From: Hexactinellida sp. DTS-2022
Lineage: Eukaryota > Porifera > Hexactinellida
Direction of reading: 5' to 3'
DNA: 64,000 bases
NCBI GenBank assembly: GCA_028753945.1
Contig: JAPNXP010000012.1
Span: 2,666,001-2,730,000 of the forward strand
The notes under the pieces are model-generated. The model had not been told where the DNA came from and did not search any database. It worked only from the letters and a program-made list of their open reading frames with translations. The position numbers and the translations under genes are program-made. The number at the start of each line of letters is the position of its first letter. The stretch's first letter is position 1. Positions 24,340-37,093 of this stretch are shown one piece after another.

Positions 24340-24960
24340 ATAACTATCAATTATTTTTAACTGAGATAGATCCACGATGACATTTGTGCCACTTAATGGA
24401 TATTGGATAAACATTACTCAAAATGTTATAAAATTTATATGCATAACAAGATATTTAAATTCATTTCAGAGGAGTTAGGGAACCATTAATAAGCCTTAAG
24501 AAGTACCGTGTGACTGGAATAATATTCCAATTAATCAAATACTTTTTGCCTCTTACTGTATATAAAACGATGTGTTCAGGATGATAAAATGGAAAAATTT
24601 TGTGATTTGAATTTTATAGATGTGATAAACTCATTAACTTTATAATGAGCTATCATATATTTAATTACAGATACTCAGGAGGCAAAAAGCTTATAAAAAT
24701 TCTGATTAACGATTTCAATAGCGCTGGGGCCAATTAGTATAAGTGCAAAATTTCTAATCATTAGGATTATTTATACTGAGATACAGACACATTCCCATTT
24801 GTGCCACAAGTGGCACGTGGAAGAGACAATGTGCCACTTCATCGATATTGCTGAAAATAATCTAAACTAAATGGTTTAAAATTCATAAATACAGCAATAT
24901 ATCTATACATAGATTACTCTCTAAGAACTGAGAATTCATATATTTTCCGCCTTATAAGAT
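24340..24960. repeat. Relics related to the Tc1-like MITE interior
   Basis: Two blocks (about 24340-24500 and 24750-24930) share CATTTGTGCCAC, CACAAGTGGCACGTGG and GTGCCACTTCAT with the interior of 62245-62808. TTCAGAGGAGTTAGGGA resembles its inner right arm. No intact ends. Confidence 0.6.
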
Positions 24961-25944
24961 GCGGGAAATCGTATGAGCAAATAGTATATATATGAAACTT
25001 TGTATATCGGCAACACTTTGATAGTTTCGTTAGTTGTTTCCTTTTTATTTCTATTAATGGACGGAAGTTAGTAGCTTTAGTGCACCTAGACGTTTACAAA
25101 TATTTGTTAATTGAAATAAACAATTGATCTTTTTGACTCTTTTAGGCCCGTTTTGGGCCCGCGGCCTGTGGAAAATGGCTCGAAGTCAGTGATTTACAAT
25201 AAAGCCCGCACCGATCGCACCCTAGGTTTTTGGAGATTTCCTCAGACTATCAAATGTCTGAGTAATGGAACAATGTTATCACAAATACTAGTTAGTAAAC
25301 CGTGTTCAAGACCATTAGGTGTGATAAAACCGAGTATAAAACAATAGTCACTTGCTTATTGAAAATTGAAAATGCTCATCCTCAGATTATCCCACACCCA
25401 TAATCCAAAATACACATCAATTAGACTTTTTTTTCACCCAATTTGATTTTATAATCCGTAAACAAAATGGCCCAATTCTTTAAATACTTTTTCCTCGTAA
25501 ATTCCAAATACTCAATGTTTTGTTTGTTTTTAGAATGTAGCAGGGCCGTAACTTCCCCGGTTTATCAGGTTCCAATCAGGGCTTCATCTAGAGTTAGGTA
25601 TCCCACATCCTAGTATGCATAGTTGAAATTTCGTCAACCTAATGTATTATGAACATGAAGATAGCACCTGATTGGGCCATTTTCCCGCTCCCTCATAAAT
25701 ATTTCCCAATTATCACTCACTCCTGGGTTCGCTGGCCCGCCCAAAAGGTCTAGTTCCAACCTGACCTCTTTTGTTGTTAATTTTCCCAACACGATATACT
25801 ATTAAATTAGGACAAGTATTCGAAAATTTGGAGGGCGGCACGGCTTCAAATTTGCCTAGGGGGGCGGATTTAGATCCCGACTCAAGGACCGCTCTTGACT
25901 TTGGGACAATTTCCCACGGGTGGACTATTAGACAGAACAGTGTG
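24961..25944. other. No gene; fragment of a pogo-like end
   Basis: Intronic. GTGGACTATTAGACAGAACAGTG near 25920-25943 is nearly the right end of the MITE at 42287-42452, but I see no left partner. The remainder shows no coding signal. Confidence 0.5.
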
Positions 25945-26250
25945 CATAGGGTTAACTTTAGGTACCTGCCAACAAGTTGAGGTTTCCACTAAAAATTTCT
26001 CACACCTCGAGAAGTTATGACGTCATTGCCACATTTGGAGAGCATGAAAATTCACTTAATCGAACATAATTCCCGCCCTCTAAGAGATAAAAATCTGAAA
26101 AGTTAATACAACATGCACATTAATGATGCGGATACGTGGTTACACAAGATTTCCAAAATGCAAACTCATCATCGCATTATGACGTAATTTATAAAATTTC
26201 ACATAGTGCATTTCAAGTGGCGCAGGAGCTGATTTTCAATAATATCTCAT
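25945..26250 (+). mobile_element. Helitron-like repeat fragment (reverse orientation)
   Basis: Shares GCCAACAAGTTGAGGTTTCC, TCTCACACCTCGAGAAGT, TATGACGTCATTGCCACATT and CTGAAAAGTTAATACAACATG-type phrases with the family at 19813 and 51591, in the opposite orientation. The CTAG end is not present. Confidence 0.5.
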
Positions 26251-26559
26251 GCGATGCTATTACTACATAGTAATGCTATGACATTGGGTGTTAAAACACT
26301 ACCCTCATAACTGGTTTCGAAAAGGGATATGTTGTTATTAATATTTCGAATTTCCTGAATAAGCGAAGAGCTTTTGGAATCTTATTTACAAAATGCTATC
26401 CAATTTTCACAATTATGTTTTCGAATTATTGTTCGATATTGTGTGTAAATTAGCATATTTTATTCTGATTTGATGTATATACGAAAGTATTTCCTGTTAG
26501 TGTCTCTTAATCAAGAAATACCTGAAGTGGAAGAACCATACCTAGTACATGATCTCTCC

Positions 26560-28775
26560 CACCATCTACACCAGATGTTACGGAATTAATTTCACAGGAT
26601 CTGATTCTCTCTACTGTTTCAGACGATGGTATTGAAGATATTTGTCGTGAAAACGATACTGATTGTGTCCCACCTACTCCAAAGCAGCCTCACCTTAACA
26701 ATTTTTAAGACCATGATCTAGCAAGGTGTGCAGGAGCCGTAGTTTGTATCTCGGAAGCAGAAAAGTATGATCTACTTAATAATCCATTCCGACCCGGAGT
26801 AGAATATAAGTTCCCATAGTGCAATTGGACGAGCTTAAACTTTTCAGTATCGATGGCATCTCCATCCTTGGTTAGCATACAGCGAGAAAGAAAACGGTGG
26901 ATTCTGCACACCTTGTGTTTTATTTGCCATTCCTGGGTATCATGGATCAGATCTCGGTATCCTTGTTCGACGACCTCTTGTTTCTTTTTCAAAGGCTTTG
27001 GATGTTTTATCCAAGCACACAGTCAAAGAGTATCATAAAACAGCAATAGTCCGAGCAAGTAGTGAAAATATATACCACCAGACATACTCTGTCGATGAAT
27101 GAGACTATTTCGGACAGGGTTTATTCCAATAGGCAGAAACTAGCATCAATCATAAAAAACTATATTGTTATGTGGGCGTCAGAATATCGCACTACGTGGT
27201 CACCTAGACAGTGCCACTGACTTAGAGGCTGACGCACTTGGGAGTCATGGGAACTTCTGGGCCTTATTGGAGTTTAGAATTGATGCTGGTGACACAATAC
27301 TCCAAGAGCACCTCAAAGAACGCCCAAAACGCAACATATAGATCGTAAGTTATCCAAAACCAAATTATCGATGTAATCTCCAATCATAGTTGACAAAGTG
27401 AAAATAGCAAAATGTTTACAGTTATTGCTGATTAAGCTACCGATCTTCCAACAAGGAAATGTTGAGTCTTGTGTTGAAGTATGTGGACTCTGACACTGGA
27501 TTGATAAGGGAAGACTTCGTTAACTTCCCAGAGTACGATTCAGGAATTAGTGGACGCTGCTTAGCAGACAAGATTACAGGAACTCTCCATAGTAATGTTC
27601 TAGATCTAATAAACTTGAGAGGTCAACTTATGATGGAGCTGATAATATGGCAGCTTCAATCAAAGGTACAGCAGCTATAATCAGAGAACAGTACCCACTG
27701 GCTTTGTCCCTTCATTTCTTCTCATTTCCTGAACCTTGTAGTCATTAAGTCTCTTCAAATTCCAAACATTCGAAACATGATAGGTGTGGTGGATAGGGTA
27801 TATATTTTTTAAACTGCTCATCCTAACCGTCAAATTGCTCTAGATAAGACCATAACAGAAACACAACCTGCGCCAAGTAATACTAAGTTAAAAGCCTTGT
27901 GTCGTACTAGATGGATCCAGCGCATTGATGCTATCCAGACTTTCAGTCACTTCATTTCTCGATTGTTGATTGCTTTGAGGGAATATTCAGTGATGGGCCT
28001 AGCTTGTGGTCTTCAGATACTCTGACAGATGCTAGGAGTCTACAATTAGCTATTAGCACACCGACTTCATGCTTCATTGGTAATCACCAATTCCAATCCT
28101 AAAGTATATCCAAGCATCGGCTACCAATCTTCAGGATGAAGCTAAGGACACAGTAGAAGCTGTACGAGAGATCAACAGTGTCAAATCAGCACTTAGAAAT
28201 GCTAGAGGCAATATTGAGGAATAGCATAGTCGTTGGCTTAGTACTGTCGACCAGATGTGCTCTGACATCGGCATTGTGCCATCTGTACCACGTCAATGTG
28301 CTCGTCAAAGTCATAGGAATAATGTGCCTGCTTACACTCCATCAGAAATTATTGCCGATGTTTATCTATCCCTCTTCTAGACCACTTGCTTGTAGAGATA
28401 GATTCCCGTTTTACTAAACACCAACAAACTGCTTTGCAGGGACTTGCAGTCATACGATCAATAATGGTATCTCTATCTCTAGATGAGTGCACCTCCAAGA
28501 TCTTACAACTGGCTGAGATGTATCAAGAATACCTTCAATCACTTGTTTGTACTGAAGCCGAGTTACACTGCTGGTGGATGAAAGAACTCGAAGAACATGG
28601 CCAAGCTTGTCTACCAAGCACTCTAAGTCATTCCCTTCGACATGCCAGGACTATATTTCCCAACATTCGAACGTTGCTCTGTATTCTTTGCACATTACCC
28701 GCAACCAGCTGTACGGTAGAGAGATCTTTTAGTACTTTGAAACGAATAAAAACATTCTTAAGATGTATTTACTAA
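26560..28775 (+). pseudogene. hAT transposase relic (ZMYM1/DUF4371-like)
   Basis: A plus-strand gene with many frameshifts and stops. In order: NNPFRPGVEYKFP; a TTF-type zinc finger (GFCTPCVLFAIPGYHG followed by HTVKEYHK); CGRQNIALRGH, a signature of the ZMYM1-like hAT group; a decayed catalytic middle; and the C-terminal dimerisation segment at 28386-28775 (FPNIRTLLCILCTLPATS, VERSFSTLKRIK). The last part is the longest surviving frame. Many breaks mark an old copy, clearly more decayed than the hAT at 45059-47582, which belongs to the same broad group. Confidence 0.8.
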
Positions 28776-29478
28776 ATAGTATTAATAAAATTATGTAACA
28801 AAGTTATCATGTTATCTAAACATAAACATCTAAACACCTAAACAGTTAAACATATTTGGTACAACTGCACAATATGCACAATATGTGACAAGAATAGCTG
28901 TACGTCGATGTTTGAGGGACTAAGATTCAAATCAATAAAAAAGCAATACAGAAATCGGAATTTAAGATTCATCTCTCTCAAAATTAGAACAGAATTAGAA
29001 CTATTTGAATAAGCCTACTGAAGTCAGTAGAAAATATTGATTATGAACGCATACTAATACCGCCATTGAAGCTCTAAAGTCTAAAAGGTAATTCTAAAAA
29101 TATCTTATTACTTCAGTAATATAAAAGGCTTCAACCAATTCCATAGTTCTGTCGCACAATATATTCTTACTATTTAGCCTATTAGAGTATATAATGCAAA
29201 GTCCCTGTGTTTTACTATAGAAAAGCACAGATTCATGTAGGGCTATCTAACATAGGAAGCTAGCTTCGATATTATTTGTAATATATTTGTAGAGTTTAAA
29301 TTCTAAACGCTTCTGCCCTGTTCCAACACGGGATGTTAATTTAATTACATGGGGAATGCCCCGGATTTATACTAAAGCCCCTCCCCAACCCCGGCTGACA
29401 AGATCCTGCCACCACCCCTGTTTGTAGAGAACAAATACAATTAATAAAATTTGATTAATTTATTAATTCTTTAAATAT
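28776..29478. other. No gene seen
   Basis: Intronic DNA between the hAT relic and P3. GC-rich GGGGAATGCCCCGG and CCCCTCCCCAACCCCGGCTG stand out near 29350-29395. No paired ends recognised. Confidence 0.5.
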
Positions 29479-29485
29479 ACCTATC

Positions 29486-32168
29486 CATAGCCAACTTTAT
29501 ATATGGGCTGACAGTAGATATAACAGGGATGCACAAGAAGATGGGAAATTTTAATTTTTTAATGTTATCTATATTGAACTACTAAGTTCTTTATACGTCT
29601 CTAGGTCGTAAACATAACTCAGCCGTGCTAGCTCGTGATTAGTATTAGGTGTAATGACAACGGTGATTGGATTTTCATAATTTAATAATAATAATAAACA
29701 CAAACAGTACAATTTCTAATATTAATATACAGTAAATAATACATAATTATTTGCTTTCTTTCCTCTCTCCTCTTTCTCTCTCTGGCTCTAGCAGTGACAT
29801 ACGACACACTTAACTACATAATAGAAATAAGAATAAACAGAGTAATAAAAAAATTACAAATAATGGTAATACAAATAAGTAGACACATAATTAAGAGAAT
29901 TTCTTAAATTTACGCTTTCTATACTTTTTGAAAGAACCAGCGAGTTAATATTCTTAACTTTGTTTGCAAGAAAGCAATTCGCTGCGGGAAAGACTAGCTT
30001 CGATAAGATGTTCCAACTAAACACACCACAGCTAATACAAGTAGACTTCCAAAACTTGGATCAAGATTATCACTATCTTCCAAATACATCAACGTGAGTT
30101 CAACAAGTATATTTCTAGAAGGCCCACTTACAAGCTTCGCCAACAGCTCTTTATTGTTTTCGATGGCACTAAAGGTCTTCCATAAAACGAGTTTGGGATT
30201 CAAAACTGGCTCAGATGGATATTTAAGTCGGCCACGGTCCGTTAGCTGCAGAAGTTTACACTGAGAGTCCAGGTCAAAATCAAGGAGAAATTCTATATAA
30301 ACTGTTAGCATATGTACAGACATGACACGGTTTTGTTTGTTTCAGGTATTGATGGACAGAATAGCCTGCAATAAAGGCTAATGACTGAAGCAACTGTGAA
30401 ACACAATCAATTATTGATAGATCATTAATTTCATCAAGAAATGGCTCCAAATTGAACTCACCATCAGTAGTGGAATACGCTATTAGCAGACGGAGAAGAA
30501 AATGACTTAACAAATGACTGAATTGATTGAAAGGAAGTGTCTTGTTGGTCAGTAATTATGTTTGATTATGCTAGAAAGTATAAGTCAACGCTGGGTTCAA
30601 GGATTTGAAGCTAGATGTAATAATTAGAACCCGACATCATACGGTATAGACCGAAATGGTGTTCCAAGGGATCCGTCTGCAGAAAGGAGGACAACACATG
30701 TGTAAAGCCACAATATTGAGTCAAATGATTGGTAATTTGTGGTAAGGCAATACAAGCATGTCTAAAACTGGTGTATGTTTGTTTACTCAGTTTGCCAATT
30801 TTTTCTGGTAAAGTTTGCCAAGCATCTAACCAAAACTACACGAGTAAAAAATAGAAATCGCTCGTCATTAAAAGTCAAAGGTCTAGAGAAATTATCGTTC
30901 AAACGTATTCCTTTAAATGGTACATTAAGGTTGAATAATTTCCAAACAGTAAGAAGGGTATCAACAAACTCAGGAGTATTATTTCTATATTCTAGATAAC
31001 GCAATTCGTTCTGGATAGTTAGCGCAGATATTGTTAATTTGTTAACGACTTTCAAAACCAGTTTTACATTTTGACGATCATTGCTAGACGGAAAACATGA
31101 CTCCATAGTCAAATGAGGAGCTAACTTGAATAAACTTGTTCTTTCTGAATTATATAATTGACGTATATCTTAAATGGATGCACAACTGAACTTAAGGGGA
31201 TAATCACAATAAGAACTAGAGTTGTATTATAAAGCAAGTTCCTGCAAAACAGATTCAATTTCTCGGATGTCACTAATTGCAGCAATGGGAACGGATATAC
31301 TCTGTCCATTAAAATAGGCTGAGGTGGATAAATAAGCATTGATTTCAAGGTACAAATCTACTGAGATTTTTTTTCAGCCATTTTAGCGAGAACAAACGTT
31401 ATGTTCTCTCATTAATTAAGGAAACCACACCAACCAACTACTAGGTAAAGAAATCAAGGTTAACTTATCTCCCAAGTCCTGTAGAGAGTTGACCACAAAC
31501 TTCTCTTTCTCTTGACTCTCGGATCTCAAGTTGAGTTGTAGTGTTTGGTTCATCAATTCTTCCGCTTTTGCATCGTACAAGAAGCGATTCCGTTTGTTAG
31601 GTTTGGATGAGTGATATGCTGGGCAGCGAGTTAGTAAACTTGGTACAGCGCCTTCTATTCAGCTTTGGCTTTGCCCGCGGTACTTCAGTAAAAGTATTAT
31701 CTCCTCTTGGGACTTGGAAAGTGTAGTCTATGTCTTATTTCTGAAAATGGTCGATACATACATAGACCACCTTCAGGTCACCGATATCCTCGCGACGAAG
31801 AGCGCATGTCCAGGCATGATTCAGGGTTGGTGGATTTTGAGGCAACTTGAACACAGGAACATGGTCATCTGGATTGTAGTTGCTCTTGCATCCGGGGACA
31901 GAACATGAGTTAAGCATGAATAGAAGCTAATATGAATAAAATACCAAAACGAAATTAAAAGGATGAGATTTTACGTCAATAGAAGAGTTTGGAATAAAAT
32001 CTGATCAATAATTGTATATATTTCAAGAATATTTCTAACTAATGTGGTTGATTATGATTATTATTTTTGAAATTAAATATTGTGGTTGGATAAATATTAC
32101 CATCTTCTCCTTCATCCTTGGTCCAAATTTTCTAGGTTACTGTCAGGCCATATATAGAGTAGGCTATG
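29486..32168 (-). mobile_element. P-superfamily transposon (copy P3)
   Basis: A 2,683-bp element starting CATAGCCAACTTTATATATG and ending with the near-complement finishing AGTAGGCTATG. It is flanked by a perfect 7-bp duplication, ACCTATC (29479-29485 and 32169-32175). It contains a decayed minus-strand P transposase. The TIR match covers about 35 bases (through GGCTGACAGTA), much shorter than in P1. Confidence 0.88.
29994..31917 (-). pseudogene. P-element transposase with intact THAP segment
   Basis: The THAP domain is at 31735-31917: CSVPGC (C-x4-C), VFKLPQNP, the tryptophan in HAWTCALRRED, and a closing CIDHF (C-x2-H). It lies in one open frame from Met 31917. Downstream come linker fragments (31350-31700), a segment with KLVLKVVNKLTISALTIQNE (30783-31112), GFTHVLSSFLQTDPLEHHFG near 30680 and the C-terminal region at 29994-30513 (KLVSGPSRNILVELTL). 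The part carrying the first catalytic Asp (LLDEMH in P1) is missing and frames change several times, so it is inactive. Confidence 0.85.
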
Positions 32169-32175
32169 ACCTATC

Positions 32176-32868
32176 GTACTTAGTGGATTAATCAGTGTAC
32201 TTGTTTACCTATAGTCCTCGTTGGAAGCTAGCCTCTAGGTTCATTTCGAAATTTGAATAATCTATTTGCCACTTTTGTAAATAACAACAACAAATATCCA
32301 TTTTTGTATGAATGTTCAGATAAGTAAATTGAGTGATTAATGAACGAATGGGTCGTTACCCACCATCAGTTAATTTATTGGCAATATATTGTATAAAACC
32401 TGTACATAAATGTCGCTGTAAACAAAATTGATTGTACATTGTCTCAGTGTCGATCCTCCTTGGCAGGTTTCTCCATCAATAAAACAGAAGTAAATTTCAT
32501 GGAGTTTCTGATCGCTAAAGAGGATGGAGACCATATACGTGTTCACGATTGTAAGTGATAAATCAGGGTCATAAGCGATCTAAAAACACAAGTGTAAGCA
32601 TGAAGTACAGTGTGGAAACATGGGGTAATAGCTAATAGGTCAAGTATTGACATAGCTAATGGTAAATTAAACGCATGCATTCGATTAAACGAAATTGAAA
32701 GATTAGAAAAATGTTATTATCATTTGCCTGGCTAAATATATCATGCTAAACAATGACTCAAAGTTATGCATAAAATTGGGAAATTAAATTTCTGAAAACC
32801 ACAAATATCAATTGTTAGCCTGTGTTGCTCTATTTAATTATGTTTGATTCCTTGGTATTTCAAAACAT
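32176..32868. other. No gene seen
   Basis: Intronic AT-rich DNA between P3 and the MITE that hosts the Ginger element. No paired repeats or coding signal. Confidence 0.5.
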
Positions 32869-32895
32869 ATACCGTATTTCCTTGAATAGTAGCCC

Positions 32896-33030
32896 TGTTG
32901 CGTGAGATTTTAACTCACATGAGATTTTAACTCACTTGTATTAGTAGACCAGGGATATTCTACTAGCATGAGATTTTAACTCACTTATATTAGTGGATTA
33001 GGGATATTCTACTAGCATGAGATTTTACCG
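32896..33030 (+). repeat. Left TIR of Ginger1, with 49-bp internal repeats
   Basis: Pairs with 41590-41750. Both arms consist of GAGATTTTAACTCAC alternating with TATTAGTRGAYYAGGGATAT and CTACTAGCAT. The left arm has two 49-bp units and the right arm three. The left arm runs straight into the first minisatellite copies. Confidence 0.88.
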
Positions 33031-33095
33031 AGAGTCTTGTTGTACCGAGGAGTCTTGTTGTACCGAGGAGTCTTGTTGTAACGAGAGTCTTGTTT
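33026..33095. repeat. Short outlying block of the 17-19 bp minisatellite
   Basis: Four copies of the GAGAGTCTTGTTGTACC family immediately inside the left TIR. They are separated by about 600 bp from the main array, so the DNA between was probably inserted into one array or the array moved. Confidence 0.85.
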
Positions 33096-33208
33096 AGTGG
33101 TGCTCTGCTCTATTTATAACTATGGGAGCGGTAGTGTGATTCCAAAAATTGAATAAATTGACAAGTAAATGATTAAGTAATCACTCACAAAATAACAAAC
33201 CACTAGTA

Positions 33209-33480
33209 CAGTTAACTCCCGTTATAACGAAGTCTGATTTAACAAAGTACCTGCTTATATTGAAGTCATTCAATGGTCAGGAAATCCTTCTATCATATTA
33301 CATTATTAAAACTTTCGCTATACCGAAATGGAATTAACTAAATTTTGCTTATAACGAAGTGATTTAAATCCCATATACCCTCTAAGGCTAAGCTATTGAT
33401 TTACTCCGGTTATAACAAACTCTGCCTAAAACTAAATGAAACCACGATCCCGATTACTTCATTATAACGGGAGTTGACTG
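33209..33480. mobile_element. Tigger-like MITE (CAGTYAACTCCCGTTATAAC), copy 1
   Basis: A 272-bp element from CAGTTAACTCCCGTTATAAC to TAACGGGAGTTGACTG between TA dinucleotides. TATAACGAAGT-like motifs repeat inside. Pogo/Tigger elements have this type of CAG terminus and TA duplication. Two more copies lie at 39145 and 40389, so three of this family landed in one Ginger element. Confidence 0.85.
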
Positions 33481-33619
33481 TACTTCAATATCTCATTATA
33501 TTTCTGAGATTGGGAATTTCTAGTTTTAACTCCACGTTTATATTGGGCAGAATTGTAAGTCATATCAACTTAGTTGTTAATAACTTGTTATAGTCTCACA
33601 AACCGCAAATAATAAAATT

Positions 33620-33706
33620 TAAAAGTAAAGTATGGGAGCGGCGCTCCCACAATCTGAAACACTATGGGAGCGGCGCTCCCACCCGCTCCCACAGCATGAC
33701 ACCACT
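33620..33706. repeat. GGGAGCGGCGCTCCC palindromes
   Basis: TATGGGAGCGGCGCTCCCA occurs at about 33632 and 33663, followed by CCGCTCCCACAGCATG. A third half-copy (TATGGGAGCGG) is at about 33122. Perfect hairpins next to the start of the minisatellite; possibly a transposon end or a replication-slippage site. Confidence 0.7.
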
Positions 33707-36047
33707 GGTCTTGTTGTACCGAGAGAGTCTTGTTGTACCGAGAGTCTTGTTGTACCGAGAGAGTCTTGTTGTACCGAGAGAGTCTTGTTGTACCGAGAGT
33801 CTTGTTGTACCGAGTAGTCTTGTTGTACCGAGAGTCTTGTTGTACCGAGAGAGTCTTGTTGTACCGAGAGAGTCTTGTTGTACCGAGAGAGTCTTGTTGT
33901 ACCGAGAGTCTTGTTGTACCGAGAGTCTTGTTGTACCGAGGAGTCTTGTTGTACCGAGGAGTCTTGTTGTACCGAGGAGTCTTGTTGTACCGAGAGTCTT
34001 GTTGTACCGAGAGAGTCTTGTTGTACCGAGAGTCTTGTTGTACCGAGAGTCTTGTTGTACCGAGGAGTCTTGTTGAACCGAGAGTCTTGTTGTACCGAGG
34101 AGTCTTGTTGTACCGAGAGTCTTGTTGTACCGAGAGAGTCTTGTTGTACCGAGAGTCTTGTTGTACCGAGAGAGTCTTGTTGTACCGAGAGATTCTTGTT
34201 GTACCGAGAGTCTTGTTGTACCGAGAGAGTCTTGTTGTACCGAGAGAGTCTTGTTGTACCGAGAGTCTTGTTGTACCGAGTAGTCTTGTTGTACCGAGAG
34301 TCTTGTTGTACCGAGTAGTCTTGTTGTACCGAGAGTCTTGTTGTACCGAGAGAGTCTTGTTGTACCGAGAGAGTCTTGTTGTACCGAGTGTCTTGTTGTA
34401 CCGAGGAGTCTTGTTGTACCGAGGAGTCTTGTTGTACCGAGGAGTCTTGTTGTACCGAGAGTCTTGTTGTACCGAGAGAGTCTTGTTGTACCGAGAGTCT
34501 TGTTGTACCGAGAGTCTTGTTGTACCGAGGAGTCTTGTTGTACCGAGAGTCTTGTTGTACCGAGAGAGTCTTGTTGTACCGAGAGAGTCTTGTTGTACCG
34601 AGAGATTCTTGTTGTACCGAGAGTCTTGTTGTACCGAGAGTCTTGTTGTACCGAGAGAGTCTTGTTGTACCGAGAGAGTCTTGTTGTACCGAGAGAGTCT
34701 TGTTGTACCGAGAGTCTTGTTGTACCGAGAGTCTTGTTGTACCGAGAGAGTCTTGTTGTACCGAGAGAGTCTTGTTGTACCGAGAGAGTCTTGTTGTACC
34801 GAGAGTCTTGTTGTACCGAGAGAGTCTTGTTGTACCGAGAGAGTCTTGTTGTACCGAGAGTCTTGTTGTACCGAGAGAGTCTTGTTGTACCGAGAGAGTA
34901 TTGTTGTACCGAGAGTCTTGTTGTACCGAGAGTCTTGTTGTACCGAGGAGTCATGTTGTACCGAGAGAGTCTTGTTGTACCGAGAGTCTTGTTGTACCGA
35001 GAGTCTTGTTGTACCGAGAGTCTTGTTGTACCGAGGAGTCTTGTTGTACCGAGAGTCTTGTTGTACCGAGGAGTCTTGTTGTACCGAGAGTCTTGTTGTA
35101 CCGAGAGAGTCTTGTTGTACCGAGAGAGTCTTGTTGTACCGAGAGATTCTTGTTGTACCGAGAGTCTTGTTGTACCGAGAGTCTTGTTGTACCGAGAGAG
35201 TCTTGTTGTACCGAGAGAGTCTTGTTGTACCGAGAGAGTCTTGTTGTACCGAGAGTCTTGTTGTACCGAGAGTCTTGTTGTACCGAGAGTCTTGTTGTAC
35301 CGAGGAGTCTTGTTGTACCGAGAGTCTTGTTGTACCGAGAGAGTCTTGTTGTACCGAGAGAGTCTTGTTGTACCGAGAGATTCTTGTTGTACCGAGAGTC
35401 TTGTTGTACCGAGAGTCTTGTTGTACCGAGAGAGTCTTGTTGTACCGAGAGAGTCTTGTTGTACCGAGAGATTCTTGTTGTACCGAGAGTCTTGTTGTAC
35501 CGAGAGAGTCTTGTTGTACCGAGAGAGTCTTGTTGTACCGAGAGATTCTTGTTGTACCGAGAGTCTTGTTGTACCGAGAGAGTCTTGTTGTACCGAGAGA
35601 GTCTTGTTGTACCGAGAGTCTTGTTGTACCGAGGAGTCTTGTTGTACCGAGAGTCTTGTTGTACCGAGGAGTCTTGTTGTACCGAGAGTCTTGTTGTACC
35701 GAGAGAGTCTTGTTGTACCGAGAGAGTCTTGTTGTACCGAGAGATTCTTGTTGTACTGAGAGTCTTGTTGTACCGAGAGTCTTGTTGTACCGAGAGAGTC
35801 TTGTTGTACCGAGAGAGTCTTGTTGTACCGAGAGAGTCTTGTTGTACCGAGAGTCTTGTTGTACCGAGGAGTCTTGTTGTACCGAGAGTCTTGTTGTACC
35901 GAGGAGTCTTGTTGTACCGAGAGAGTCTTGTTGTACCGAGGAGTCTTGTTGTACCGAGAGTCTTGTTGTACCGAGAGTCTTGTTGTACCGAGAGAGTCTT
36001 GTTGTACCGAGAGTCTTGTTGTACCGAAGAGTCTTGTTGTACCGATT
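33707..36047. repeat. 2.3-kb minisatellite of 17/18/19-bp units
   Basis: About 130 head-to-tail copies of GAGAGTCTTGTTGTACC. They differ almost only in the purine run: GAGAG (17 bp), GAGGAG (18 bp) and GAGAGAG (19 bp). Rare point variants include GATTCTTG and TACTGAG. No stop codon exists in any of the six frames of the unit, so both strands appear to encode hundreds of residues; these frames are spurious. The array lies just downstream of the transposase gene stop, inside the Ginger element. Confidence 0.95.
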
Positions 36048-36233
36048 TTCGCCACTGGGGATATGTCGTTGCAGGTCGCGTTTCCATTATCTGGGCTCAC
36101 CATGATAGGGATTGCGTTGCCTGAATAACCTCGGGCAGAGGTCCCCACTAGGTTCAATATACCTTGCCTTTGAGCGCTTTCGAAAACACAGTAGAACTTA
36201 GTGTGAGAGCAACAATTTCAGCGAAATAGATCC

Positions 36234-37093
36234 TTAATCGATATGAATTGGTGTTGGATCATGAAAGAAGAACGTCGGATTATTGCAGTGAATCATTCTG
36301 GTGACAGGCTCATAATGATTAGAAAAGTTGGTAATATATAGAGCAGGGTTCTTGCTGTAGTTATTAGAAGCTCTTAGACGTGACCAACGGATATCTGTTG
36401 TTAAGCTTTCCTCGGTTTGATAAACCTTATTGGCAACATAGATATCAGCTTGAAGTAGTGCAGAGGCAGTTATCAACTCGGCATCCGTGCCCCAGATGCC
36501 ATTGCTGTACATGCATGTACTGTTAAGGTGGTCAGAAGGAGTGGTAGATAGAATCTGAGTGAAGTACCAACCAATAATGTCTTTCCCATCACTTAGCATG
36601 AAGCGGCAGATCTCACCGCGGACCTTGGCATGATACTCCTCACTCCCAGATATCACTTTGGAAAGGCACCTAAAAAGACAGTTTCCGTCACCTTCAATAG
36701 TGGCACACTTCAAAGGCTCAAATTCTCGCAACTTCTGCCCCACTATAGTAGAATCTTGGTCAGTTGATTGTTGGAATTGGATTTCTAACAGATTGCACCT
36801 TTCTTTCTGCCACTCAGTCGTAATAGGGGTTATAATGGGGTTGTCGGATTTTACATGGTGAATATCGAGGCGTGGAAATTCATCTAGCCTTAGATCGAAT
36901 AGTTGTTTTTCGACGAATTCCATTGCCTAAATTAGAGTTGATAACAAAATATGATGAATTTCACTTATATTTTTTCAAAATTACTTACCACTCCATACAG
37001 TACTTTATCAACGTAGTCGCAGGTTCGGTAAGGTCCTAGGTCTGGATAGATGTTTTTAGTTAACTCCATTAGATTGTAATTAATGTCTCTCCT
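36234..37093 (-). CDS. OTU cysteine-protease part of the Ginger1 gene (exons 9-10)
   Basis: Exon 10 (36234-36926) encodes an OTU fold. The catalytic Asp and Cys are in EGDGNCLFRCLSKVISGSEE, followed by YHAKVRGEICRFM. WGTDAELITASALLQADIYV is the conserved middle strand, and the catalytic His is probably in ITNFSNHYEPV. OTU enzymes remove ubiquitin-like chains. In Ginger1 and some retroelements the domain is attached to the replication or integration protein for unknown reasons. Exon 9 (36989-37093) joins in phase 0 and encodes NIYPDLGPYRTCDYVDK. If the TGA in exon 8 is genuine, this part would need a separate start, for example the Met in AMEFVEKQ at the beginning of exon 10. Confidence 0.88.

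Noticed and set aside
30775..30999. Plus-strand ORF opposite the P3 transposase
   Set aside because: Shadow of the minus-strand P transposase frame, without motifs of its own.
33707..36047. CRISPR-like array
   Set aside because: Units are contiguous with no unique spacers and the locus is eukaryotic.
33662..36157. Open frames of up to 831 codons on both strands
   Set aside because: They lie in a 17/18/19-bp minisatellite whose unit has no stop in any frame; the peptides are simple repeats with no start context or conserved domain.
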